A stretch of DNA of 64,000 nucleotides from Cryobacterium melibiosiphilum (GTDB lineage: Bacteria > Actinomycetota > Actinomycetes > Actinomycetales > Microbacteriaceae), in assembly GCF_003602235.1 (NCBI RefSeq), contig NZ_QZVS01000080.1, positions 11,874-75,873 on the forward strand. The letters run 5' to 3'. Below are positions 1-7,268 of this stretch, piece after piece. The notes under the pieces are model-generated. The model saw nothing but the letters and a program-made list of their open reading frames with translations. It did not search any database and was not told the origin of the DNA. The translations under genes and the position numbers were made by a program. Positions within the stretch are counted from its first letter, which is position 1, and the number at the start of each line of letters is the position of its first letter.

Positions 1-1
1 G

Positions 2-1084
2 CGCCGGGACGACCTCGCGGACCTGCTCGACGATCTCGGCGCCGCCGACGGCGCCGAGGCCGAGGGGCAGATCACCCCACGCCGAGCGACGGATGCCGGC
101 CAGGATCGTGCTCGTGCAGGCAGTACTGTCGCGGGCGGTTCTGGCGCGCCCGGTACTGTGGCGCTGTCGGCCCCGGTCGAGACGCCCGCTGCGCTCGGCG
201 GGATGGCCGCCCTCCTCGCTGCCGCGGACCGAGCAGAAGCCGAGACGCTCTCAACGGGCCTCATGGCGGCAGCGGTTCCGGCGTCAGGAACACCCCGTCC
301 AGCACCTCCATCGGCGGCGGAGCGCGCCGCGGCGCTCCTGGACACCGGCCCGCAGTGGGTTCCCCGCTCGGCGGCGACGGCGATTTCGGCCGTGTCCGCG
401 AGTCGTACGGGCCTGAGCGGCGCCGGAGTGTCCGACCCGTCGGAACCGTCCGACCTGTCCGAATTGTCCGGGAGACGCGAGGGCTCCGAGAAATCCGCAC
501 GTGCAGGGTTTGCCGCGTCGGCCGCGGGCGTGGTGGCTCCGATCGTGCCGCGCGTGCTCACCGGTCGCGGGGATCTAGTGCTGCTCGTCGGGCTCACCGA
601 TCGCACCCTCGAGGTTGCCCGGGCCATGATCGTGCGCGCCAACGGCGGTGAGCTGCGCGTGGGCGGGCTGCTCACGGCGCCCGGAGTCGACCGTGTTGAC
701 GACCGCCGGTCTGCAGGAGCCGCCCGGGCGGCCGGGGTCGAGCGGCAGCATCCGGTCTTCGTCGCCTTCGGCCTGGGGAACAGCCGCGTCGACGTCAGCA
801 CCGACTTCGCGCAGCGTGCGGCATCGCTGGCCGTGCTGCGTGCGGACCAGGTCTGGGTGGTCGCGGATGCCGCCCTCAAGGCCGCCGACACCGACCGCTG
901 GGTGCAGGTGGTGGCGGCCGCGGTGCCCGTCGACGGTGCCATCGGCATCGGCCGGGAATCCACGTCGACCCCGGAAACCCTCGCAAGCCTCGGGTTGCCG
1001 GTGCTGTGGCACGCGACGGTGGAACCCGCCCCGCCCACCACCCGGCGGGCGGCACGGGGAATGGCCGGCAATGGGTCGCGATAA
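2..1084 (+). CDS. hypothetical protein, 5'-truncated, motility-locus gene upstream of csrA
   Basis: The reading frame is open from the window edge to TAA at 1082-1084, so the true start lies outside. The first ~160 visible residues are low-complexity (Ala, Gly, Pro, Arg, Ser rich). A folded-looking part follows, with a hydrophobic strand GDLVLLVGL near nt 573-600 and alternating strands and helices to the end. The neighbour is csrA, which in actinobacteria usually sits in the flagellar cluster. One possibility is a degenerate FlhF-like SRP-type GTPase: the strand resembles the start of a nucleotide-binding fold, but the GKT residues of a P-loop are missing. I do not recognise it firmly and assign no function. 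Confidence 0.65.
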   Translation, partial: RRDDLADLLDDLGAADGAEAEGQITPRRATDAGQDRARAGSTVAGGSGAPGTVALSAPVETPAALGGMAALLAAADRAEAETLSTGLMAAAVPASGTPRPAPPSAAERAAALLDTGPQWVPRSAATAISAVSASRTGLSGAGVSDPSEPSDLSELSGRREGSEKSARAGFAASAAGVVAPIVPRVLTGRGDLVLLVGLTDRTLEVARAMIVRANGGELRVGGLLTAPGVDRVDDRRSAGAARAAGVERQHPVFVAFGLGNSRVDVSTDFAQRAASLAVLRADQVWVVADAALKAADTDRWVQVVAAAVPVDGAIGIGRESTSTPETLASLGLPVLWHATVEPAPPTTRRAARGMAGNGSR

Positions 1085-1093
1085 GCTGGTCAG

Positions 1094-1417
1094 ATGCTGG
1101 TTCTGACACGCAAACCGGGGGAGAAGATCCTCATCGGCGACGACATCGTCATCACCGTGCTCGACGCGCGCGGAGACAGCGTGCGCATCGGTATCGACGC
1201 CCCACGCGGCGTGAAGATCCAGCGCGACGAGGTGCTGCGCGCTGTCACCGAGGCCAACCTCGCGGCGACCCTCGCCGACGCCGACGCCGAGGCCCGCATC
1301 AAGGCGAGCCTGGGCCTGGCCCTCGGCGGCCTGCAGCTGGGGGTTCCCGCCGCTGCGCCCGAAGCACCCGCGCCGACGACATCCCCGCGGCCGCACCCAC
1401 CCACACCGGCCGACTAA
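1094..1417 (+). CDS. csrA: carbon storage regulator CsrA (translational regulator)
   Basis: CsrA is a small dimeric RNA-binding protein that binds GGA motifs in mRNA leaders; in many bacteria it represses flagellin translation. The N-terminus MLVLTRKPGEKILIGDDI is the diagnostic CsrA start, and the core covers about residues 1-60. At 107 aa it is longer than the usual 60-75 aa: the C-terminal ~40 residues form an Ala/Pro-rich tail. It begins 9 nt after the stop of the previous gene, so the two are probably co-transcribed. A TAAGCT hexamer lies 6 nt before the ATG, so a leaderless internal promoter is also possible. The gene runs convergently into the GH130 gene. Confidence 0.95.
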   Translation: MLVLTRKPGEKILIGDDIVITVLDARGDSVRIGIDAPRGVKIQRDEVLRAVTEANLAATLADADAEARIKASLGLALGGLQLGVPAAAPEAPAPTTSPRPHPPTPAD

Positions 1418-1428
1418 CCGGCCCGCGA

Positions 1429-1451
1429 GGGCGCGCGCCGTGGCCGCGCCC
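1429..1451. terminator. possible hairpin between convergent csrA and GH130 gene
   Basis: GGGCGCG (1429-1435) and CGCGCCC (1445-1451) form a 7-bp perfect stem with a 9-nt loop, 12 nt after the csrA stop. A short AAAA follows but there is no T-tract, so as an intrinsic terminator it is weak. Confidence 0.3.
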
Positions 1452-1525
1452 AAAACGGGTCGCTGCTACCGTAACGGCCGTAGTGCTCACCCGCATCGGG
1501 CGCGGTCATCGGCCTGGCCCGCGTG

Positions 1526-2623
1526 CTACGCGCCCACGCGGTCCAGCCGCGCCACGCCGATCTTCGAGTCCGCCATGCCGTAGAACACGAAGAGCTGCCC
1601 CTCGATCTCCTCGATCGCGGTCGGGAAAACCACGTTCGGCACGATGCCGTCGGTCTCGTCCTTGGTCTCCGCCTTCAACAGCGGAACGCTGGTGCGACGG
1701 ATGACCCGGCTCGGGTCGTCCGCGTCGAGAATCATCGCGCCGGCGGCATAGTTCACTTTCTGTTGCTGGCTGAAGGCGCCGTCGATGACACCGGTCACGC
1801 CGTGGTGCATCAGCAGCCAGCCCTCGGGCACGCGAATCGGAGCCGGTCCGCCGCCGATCTTGAGCTGCTCGAACGGATACTCCGAGCCGGCCAGAAACCG
1901 GTGGCCCTCCCAGAGGGCGAGACGGCCGATGTCGGTCACCGCGCCATCCGTCATCACCGCGTCGACCGGGATATAGCTGATCCAGATGCTCTGCCGGGTG
2001 TCGGTGATGCCGGCCGGAACCCGCACGCCCTCGCCGGGCTTGACTTCGCCGAGGTCCCACATGGGCCGGTGCAGCACCGCGAAGCTCCACACCCCGTTCG
2101 GTGCGGTCACCGGCTCGGGGAAGAACACGGTGTCCTTGTTGTGGAACAGGTTGAGGTCCATGTCGAGGGCCTCGTCGTAGGTGAAGAGGGCCGGGCCGAG
2201 GCGGCGCCACGCGCGCAGGTCATCGCTGACCGCGACGGCGGTGCGCGGGCCGAGCGGGCCGTAGGCGACGTAGGTCATCACGTGCAGCCCCAGCAGCGGC
2301 ACCCAGGTCACCCGAGGGTCTTCGACGCCGGCGTTGTTCGCGCCGCGCTCCCAGCCCTGGTCGGGTGCGAGCACCACACCTTCACGCTCGACGCCGGTCG
2401 GGACGCCGTCGGTGATGATCACCCGGGCCAGGCCCACCCGCGACACGTTTCCTGTCGCGACGAGTCGCGGCAGCAGGTACAGGGTGCCGTCGGGGGTGTG
2501 GCCGCTGCCGGGGTTGAGCACGCCCTCGGCCTCGTAGGCGTTGCCCTCCTCGGGCGTCATGACGACGCCCATGCGGGTCAGGGTATAGGGAAAGGCGACG
2601 GCGACTGCGGTGGTGGTGCTCAT
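1526..2623 (-). CDS. glycoside hydrolase family 130 protein (beta-mannoside phosphorylase/hydrolase type)
   Basis: GH130 enzymes are five-bladed beta-propellers that mostly phosphorolyse beta-1,4- or beta-1,2-mannosides; a few are hydrolases. The 365-aa length fits. Family signatures seen are EDPR at residues 101-104, whose Asp is the candidate catalytic acid, and a C-terminal YGMADSKIGVAR, the GH130 'YGaaDt' strand. The ATG start is preceded by AAAGG. It is the last gene of the operon lacI-SBP-permease-permease-GH130, starting 3 nt after the permease stop. The context says the sugar is imported intact and cleaved inside the cell. Substrate cannot be read from sequence: beta-mannoside is the family default, not proven. 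Confidence 0.88.
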   Translation of the reverse strand: MSTTTAVAVAFPYTLTRMGVVMTPEEGNAYEAEGVLNPGSGHTPDGTLYLLPRLVATGNVSRVGLARVIITDGVPTGVEREGVVLAPDQGWERGANNAGVEDPRVTWVPLLGLHVMTYVAYGPLGPRTAVAVSDDLRAWRRLGPALFTYDEALDMDLNLFHNKDTVFFPEPVTAPNGVWSFAVLHRPMWDLGEVKPGEGVRVPAGITDTRQSIWISYIPVDAVMTDGAVTDIGRLALWEGHRFLAGSEYPFEQLKIGGGPAPIRVPEGWLLMHHGVTGVIDGAFSQQQKVNYAAGAMILDADDPSRVIRRTSVPLLKAETKDETDGIVPNVVFPTAIEEIEGQLFVFYGMADSKIGVARLDRVGA

Positions 2624-2626
2624 GGT

Positions 2627-3502
2627 CTAACCTTTCACGCCGGAACCGATATTGGTCGCGACGAAGTGTTTTTGGAACAGGATGAAGAGCAGCACGGCGG
2701 GGCCGGCCAGCACACACGCGCCGGCGAGAACGGCCCCGAACGGGTTCGCAGCGGATGCGGCCACGGTGCTGATGTAGTTCGCCAGCGATACGGCGAGGGG
2801 CTGCATCGATGCCTCCTTGGTGATCAGGAACGGCCACAGGAACTCGTTCCACGGGCCGATGAAGGTCAGCAGGATCACGGTCAGCAGGGCTGGCCGCACG
2901 AGCGGCAGCGCGATTTTCCAGAGCAGCACGAGCTCCCCGGCCCCGTCGATGCGGGCGGCGTCGAAGAGTTCTCGCGGAACCTGCAGAAAATACTGCCGAA
3001 AGATGATGACCGCGGTCGAGTTGATCGCGAACGGCAAGATCATGCCCAGGTAGTTGTCGGCGAGTCCGTAATCCCGGGCGATCAGCACGTAGAGCGGAAT
3101 CATCAGCAGCTGAAACGGCACCACCTGCACCAGCAGGGCGAGGGCGAACGTGACCCCGCGGCCCCGCCACTGCAGTTGCGCGAGCGCGTAGCCCACGAGC
3201 ACCCCGAACACCACGGTGCCGATGATGACGCCGCCGGTGAAGATGCCCGAGTTGATGAGCCCCTGCACGAGGTCTACCCGGCTGTTGATGGCCGTGTAGT
3301 TGTCGAGCGTGAGGTTCGCCGGGTTCGGGAATGCGCCGGCCACGGTCGGGTCGGGCGACTTCTGCAGCGAGCCGATGATCATGTAGTAGAACGGGAACAG
3401 AAAAACCAGCGCCCCGAGAAAGAGCACGATTCCGCGCAGAATGTGCTGGCCCCGGTCAAGCTGTCCGCCCTCGATCTTGCTCGTGGACTTACGAGGACTC
3501 AT
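2627..3502 (-). CDS. carbohydrate ABC transporter permease, MalG type
   Basis: This is one of two membrane subunits of a CUT1 sugar importer. The 291-aa protein has about six hydrophobic segments, the first at residues 26-44. The cytoplasmic EAA-type loop DAARIDGAGELVLLW contacts the ATPase, and the segment GPWNEFLWPFLI is typical of MalG-like permeases. Its start overlaps the end of the partner permease by 4 bp, so translation is probably coupled. No ATPase gene lies in the operon; a shared MsiK-type ATPase elsewhere in the genome would be expected, as in other actinobacteria. Confidence 0.93.
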   Translation of the reverse strand: MSPRKSTSKIEGGQLDRGQHILRGIVLFLGALVFLFPFYYMIIGSLQKSPDPTVAGAFPNPANLTLDNYTAINSRVDLVQGLINSGIFTGGVIIGTVVFGVLVGYALAQLQWRGRGVTFALALLVQVVPFQLLMIPLYVLIARDYGLADNYLGMILPFAINSTAVIIFRQYFLQVPRELFDAARIDGAGELVLLWKIALPLVRPALLTVILLTFIGPWNEFLWPFLITKEASMQPLAVSLANYISTVAASAANPFGAVLAGACVLAGPAVLLFILFQKHFVATNIGSGVKG

Positions 3503-4461
3503 GATTCGTCACCTCCGGCGACCTGCCGCTGAATGAACGCGATGATGAGCACGCCGATGACCAGCAGCACGCCGATCGCCGCGGCCACATCGGGGGAGCC
3601 CTGCTCGATGCCGCGCTGGTACATCAGCAGCACCGGCGAGGTGGAGGCGCCGTTCGGGCCGCCGCCACCGGTGAGCAGGTACGGTTCCGTGAACAGGTTC
3701 GCACCCGTCACGGTCGACAGCAGCAGCACGAGCACGGTGGCCGGGCGCACGCCGGGGATCGTGACGGAGAAAAAGCTCTGCACCTTGCCCGCGCCATCCG
3801 TCGCCGCCGCCTCGTAAAGCTCCTGCGACACGTTCTGCAGCGCGGCGAGGTAGAGCAGGATGAAGAATCCGAGCTGCTTCCAGGTCACGAACAGCGCGAT
3901 CGTGGGCATCGCCCACTGCGAGTTGATCAGCCAGCTCGGTTCGGGGGCGAGCGGGCCCAGAATCTGGTTCACCAGGCCCGCGCCGCTGAACAAAAACAGC
4001 CAGACGCCGACCACCGCGACGGATGCCGTGATGTACGGCACAAAATAGCCCACCCTCAGAAACGTGCGAAAACGCACGGCCTTGTTCAGGGCCGAGGCCA
4101 GCACGAGCGACAGCACCACGGTCAGCGGCACGTTGATGATCAGAAAGATGCCCACGTTACCGAACGAGCGGATGACGTCGGGGTCCCCGAGCACCTCACG
4201 AAAGTTGTCGAATCCCACGAAGGGGCGGTCGACCTGCGCGCCGGGCGCGGCGAAGAAGTACTCGTGGAACGACATCCACACCGCAAACACGAGCGGCCAG
4301 GCGAAGACCGCGAGCACGAAGATCAGGTAGGGGGCGCTCAGCAGCAACCCGATGGGGTTCTTGCCGAGAGCGCGGCGCCGGCGGTCACCCTTCTGGTGAC
4401 CGCCGCGCGCGCCGGCCGGGGCAGAACCCGCGGCCGGCGGAGCTTTGGTGACGAGTGACAT
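3499..4461 (-). CDS. carbohydrate ABC transporter permease, MalF type
   Basis: This is the second membrane subunit of the CUT1 importer. The 320-aa protein starts with a basic, Gly-rich cytoplasmic segment (about 35 residues), then a first membrane helix (LLLSAPYLIFVLAVFAW) and about five more. The EAA loop reads YEAAATDGAGKVQSFF. It starts 5 nt after the stop of the solute-binding protein gene and overlaps the next permease by 4 bp. It is expected to pair with the MalG-type subunit and receive sugar from the lipoprotein encoded just upstream. Confidence 0.93.
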   Translation of the reverse strand: MSLVTKAPPAAGSAPAGARGGHQKGDRRRRALGKNPIGLLLSAPYLIFVLAVFAWPLVFAVWMSFHEYFFAAPGAQVDRPFVGFDNFREVLGDPDVIRSFGNVGIFLIINVPLTVVLSLVLASALNKAVRFRTFLRVGYFVPYITASVAVVGVWLFLFSGAGLVNQILGPLAPEPSWLINSQWAMPTIALFVTWKQLGFFILLYLAALQNVSQELYEAAATDGAGKVQSFFSVTIPGVRPATVLVLLLSTVTGANLFTEPYLLTGGGGPNGASTSPVLLMYQRGIEQGSPDVAAAIGVLLVIGVLIIAFIQRQVAGGDES

Positions 4462-4466
4462 GGCTG

Positions 4467-5768
4467 CTACTCGTCGGCGACCAGGGCGTCGATTTCGGCG
4501 GCCGCATCGTCGAGGGAGGTCTGGATGTCGCCCTCGCCGAAGATGACCGACTTCGAGTACGCGTCACGGAAGGCCTGCCAGACGGCGACCGAGTTGGCGA
4601 CGTTGGGCACCTCGACGGTGCGAGCGGCCTGGTCACCGAACTGCTCGTAGGCCGGGTTGGCCGCGAAGTACTCCGGGTAGACGGTCGTCAGGTCGTCCCG
4701 CAGCGGCATCTGGCCGGTCAGCTCGAGCAGCTGACCATCCTGCTCCTCGCTCGTCGCGAATTTCAGCACGTCCCAGGCGGTGCCCTGGTTCTCGCAGGCC
4801 GAGAATAGGCCCACGTTCTTGGCGTCGCTGAAGGTGTAGGTCTCGGCGGCCGGGGTGCCCTCGCTCGTCGGCACCGGCACGGCGCCCCAGTTCACGGCGT
4901 CCTGGTAGACCGAGACGGCCCACGGGCCGACGATCGACATGGCCGCTTCGCCGTCGGCGAAGGAGTCGCCCTGGTAGGTCTCCTTGCCCGAGAGGCCTTC
5001 GTCGTAGAGGGTGGCCCAGAACTCGGCGACCGCGAGGCCGTCCTCATCGTTGAAGGTGGCTTCGCCGTCTTCGACCAGCTGGTCGCCGCCGGTCTCGGCC
5101 GCGTACAGCGGCGAGAAGTCGAACCAGCTCTGGAAGAACTCACTCGTCGGGGCCGGCAGAATGGCGTTCGGCGCCACGCCGCTCGCCACGAGGGTGCGGG
5201 CGGTCGCCAGGAACTCGTCGTAGGTGGCGAGCGACGGGTTCTCGGCGTCGAGGCCGGCCGCCGTGAACATGTCCTTGTTGTAGAAGATCATGACGGGGTT
5301 GGACTTCCACGGCATCTGGAAGTACTCGCCATCGGCGTTCTGGTACTGCTCGGCCGCGTCGCCGGTGCGATCCTCGATGTACTGCTCGCCGCCCTCGAAG
5401 CTCGACAGGTCGACGAGACCGCCCTGCTTTTCGAACTGCGGCACCGCGACGGGCGCGGTGTTGAAGATCAGGCAGGGCGCGTTGCCGGCGGTGATCGCCG
5501 CGCCGATGACCTCTTCGCTGCTCGACCCGGCGGGGATCTCCTGCGAGGTGATCTGCTCGTCGGGATTCTCGGCGTTCCAGGCCTCGAACATCTGGGTGCC
5601 CCAGGCGATCTCGGTCTCGTTGTTGGACAGCCAAATGGTAATGTCGCCGCGGGAATCGGCGCCCCCGCCGCCACCTCCGCTGCTGCAGGCGCCGAGCGCG
5701 AGAACGACGGCGGCCGACGCTGCGGTGGCCGCCAGGGCGCGCCTGATTGTTGGTGTGGTGTACATCAT
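4467..5768 (-). CDS. extracellular solute-binding lipoprotein of a sugar ABC importer
   Basis: A family 1 (MalE-like) substrate-binding protein of 433 aa. The N-terminus has basic residues, a hydrophobic stretch and the lipobox LGAC, followed by a Ser/Gly linker, so it should be a lipoprotein anchored outside the membrane. Two ATG codons are adjacent; GGAG is 3 nt before the first (5768) and 6 nt before the second (5765), so the true start may be the second. The gene lies 73 nt downstream of lacI and heads the transport genes. Closely related binding proteins take up oligosaccharides; with the GH130 gene in the operon a beta-linked mannoside is a reasonable guess. Confidence 0.93.
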   Translation of the reverse strand: MMYTTPTIRRALAATAASAAVVLALGACSSGGGGGGADSRGDITIWLSNNETEIAWGTQMFEAWNAENPDEQITSQEIPAGSSSEEVIGAAITAGNAPCLIFNTAPVAVPQFEKQGGLVDLSSFEGGEQYIEDRTGDAAEQYQNADGEYFQMPWKSNPVMIFYNKDMFTAAGLDAENPSLATYDEFLATARTLVASGVAPNAILPAPTSEFFQSWFDFSPLYAAETGGDQLVEDGEATFNDEDGLAVAEFWATLYDEGLSGKETYQGDSFADGEAAMSIVGPWAVSVYQDAVNWGAVPVPTSEGTPAAETYTFSDAKNVGLFSACENQGTAWDVLKFATSEEQDGQLLELTGQMPLRDDLTTVYPEYFAANPAYEQFGDQAARTVEVPNVANSVAVWQAFRDAYSKSVIFGEGDIQTSLDDAAAEIDALVADE

Positions 5769-5841
5769 TGTCTCCAGGTTTCACTTGCTGGTCGTGCGTG
5801 GGGAATCGCAGCAGCTCTGCTGCGGGGTAGGTTCTGGGCCG

Positions 5842-6969
5842 CTACCGGCTGGGTTCCGATCCGGCGACGGATGCCGCGCCGCTGGCTGACCTGACGGGCG
5901 CGCCGGCCGAGCCGCGCACCGTGAGCCGGGCGGCGGGCAGGTCGAGGTCCGGCGCTGAGCCGTGCTCCATCAGGGCGAGCAGGGTGCGGGCGGCGGCCTG
6001 CCCCCATTGGGCCGGAGTCGTTCTGACCGTGGTGAGCGGCGGATAGACGTAGCGGGCGAAGTTGATGTCGTCGAAACCGGTGATCGAGAGGTCCCCGGGA
6101 ATCGTCAGGCCGAGTTCGTGGGCGACGCCGAGTCCGGCGATCGCCATCGGGTCGTTCGCGAAGACGATTGCGGACGGCGGTTCGTCCTGGGAGAGTAAGC
6201 GGCGGGTTGCCGCGGCGCCCGCGCCGATGGAGAAGTCGGTCTCGATCGTCTGGCATTCGGCCAGGCCGGCCGCGCGAACTGCGTCGTCGAACGCTATCCG
6301 TCGCCGGCTGCCGTGCAGCATGCTCGCGCTGCCGGCGACGTGCGCGATGCGGCGGTGGCCGAGGCCGGCCAGGTACTGTACCGATTCTGTGATGCCGAGG
6401 GTGTCGTCGATCGAGACGGCGGGGAACGGGCTGCGGCCGGAGGGATTCTGCTCGGTCGGGGAGAGCCCTTCGGGGCGGCCCAGGGTGACGGCGGGCAGGC
6501 CGAGTTCCATCAGCAGCGGAATGCGCGGGTCGTTGTGGCGCAGGTCACTCAGGAAGACTCCGTCGACGCGCCCGTCGGCCACGAGGGAACGGTAGGTGCG
6601 CAGTTCGGCCTCCTCGTCGGGTACGACGCTCAGCACGAGGGCACGGCCCTCGGGGGCGAGCACGCTCTCGACGCCGGCGATGAAGGACGGAAAGAATGGG
6701 TCGGCACCGAGCATCTCGGGGGTGCGGCCCACCACCAGGCCGAGTGCGAACGAGCGCTTGGTTGACAGCGAGCGGGCGCGCAGCGAGGGAGTCCAGCCGA
6801 GTTCGCGGGCGGCGGCGAGGATGCGTTCGCGGCTTTCGGGGGAGACCCCCGGGCGATCGTTGAGGGCGAAGGAGACCAAGCCCTTGCTGACCCCGGCTCG
6901 TTTGGCGACGTCCATGATGGTGACGGGCTTGCCGGGTGCGGCTTTCACGGCTGCGGGTTTCAGACTCAC
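5842..6969 (-). CDS. LacI-family transcriptional regulator of the GH130/ABC operon
   Basis: A sugar-responsive repressor of 375 aa. The helix-turn-helix with hinge helix lies at about residues 17-70 (VTIMDVAKRAGVSKGLVSFAL, then the RARSLSTKR hinge), followed by a periplasmic-binding-like sugar-sensing domain. The GTG start has GAGGAG 4 nt upstream. The C-terminus is Ala/Ser rich and looks dispensable. It is the first gene of the operon it probably controls: two LacI-type palindromes sit on the promoter 50-85 bp upstream, which also implies autoregulation. The inducer is unknown. Confidence 0.93.
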   Translation of the reverse strand: MSLKPAAVKAAPGKPVTIMDVAKRAGVSKGLVSFALNDRPGVSPESRERILAAARELGWTPSLRARSLSTKRSFALGLVVGRTPEMLGADPFFPSFIAGVESVLAPEGRALVLSVVPDEEAELRTYRSLVADGRVDGVFLSDLRHNDPRIPLLMELGLPAVTLGRPEGLSPTEQNPSGRSPFPAVSIDDTLGITESVQYLAGLGHRRIAHVAGSASMLHGSRRRIAFDDAVRAAGLAECQTIETDFSIGAGAAATRRLLSQDEPPSAIVFANDPMAIAGLGVAHELGLTIPGDLSITGFDDINFARYVYPPLTTVRTTPAQWGQAAARTLLALMEHGSAPDLDLPAARLTVRGSAGAPVRSASGAASVAGSEPSR

Positions 6970-7018
6970 CGGGCTCCTCGTCGAAAAGATGACCTGTTCA
7001 GTTGCACAATCGCAAGCC

Positions 7019-7068
7019 TGAACCGGTTTAGAGCTCTCACGCTATACCGGTTTAGGCGGCCGAGTCAA
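7019..7068 (-). promoter_or_regulatory. promoter with two LacI operators for the lacI-ABC-GH130 operon
   Basis: Read on the minus strand, a -35 TTGACT (7068-7063) and a -10 TATAGC (7046-7041) are 16 bp apart. Two near-identical palindromes with the CG centre typical of LacI operators are present: TGAACCGGTTTA (7019-7030) and TATACCGGTTTA (7043-7054), 24 bp centre to centre. The upstream one covers the -10 and spacer; the other lies just past the expected transcription start. This is classical steric repression. The sites are seen in the sequence; binding by this LacI protein is inferred. Confidence 0.8.
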
Positions 7069-7194
7069 GACACGAATGATCACGACTGGGTCTTGAATTC
7101 AGGCCAACGCGCGCCTAGATTTGACGCGAAAGGGACCGGTGTGGCGCCAATCGCACCTGCTGGTGCGTGGTCTGTCATGAGTGGTCTCCGGCCT

Positions 7195-7266
7195 CGGCGC
7201 CCGGCGGGTGTGTGTCTCCCGGCAGGTATGCGGCGCCCGGCGGGTGTGTGTCTCCCGGCAGGTGTG
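7195..7266 (+). repeat. 36-bp tandem duplication just before the oxidoreductase start
   Basis: Two adjacent 36-bp copies (7195-7230 and 7231-7266) differ at one base only (GGTATG against GGTGTG). Each contains the SD-like GGCAGG that precedes the GTG start at 7269. It therefore duplicates the translation-initiation region. Confidence 0.9.
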
Positions 7267-7268
7267 CC

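Noticed and set aside
1523..3532. 669-codon plus-strand open frame opposite the GH130 and permease genes
   Set aside because: The translation is His/Arg/Gly-rich without domains, while the minus strand encodes clear GH130 and MalG-type proteins. It is a high-GC antisense shadow.
7195..7266. CRISPR-like direct repeats
   Set aside because: Only two units, directly adjacent with no spacers; this is a tandem duplication.
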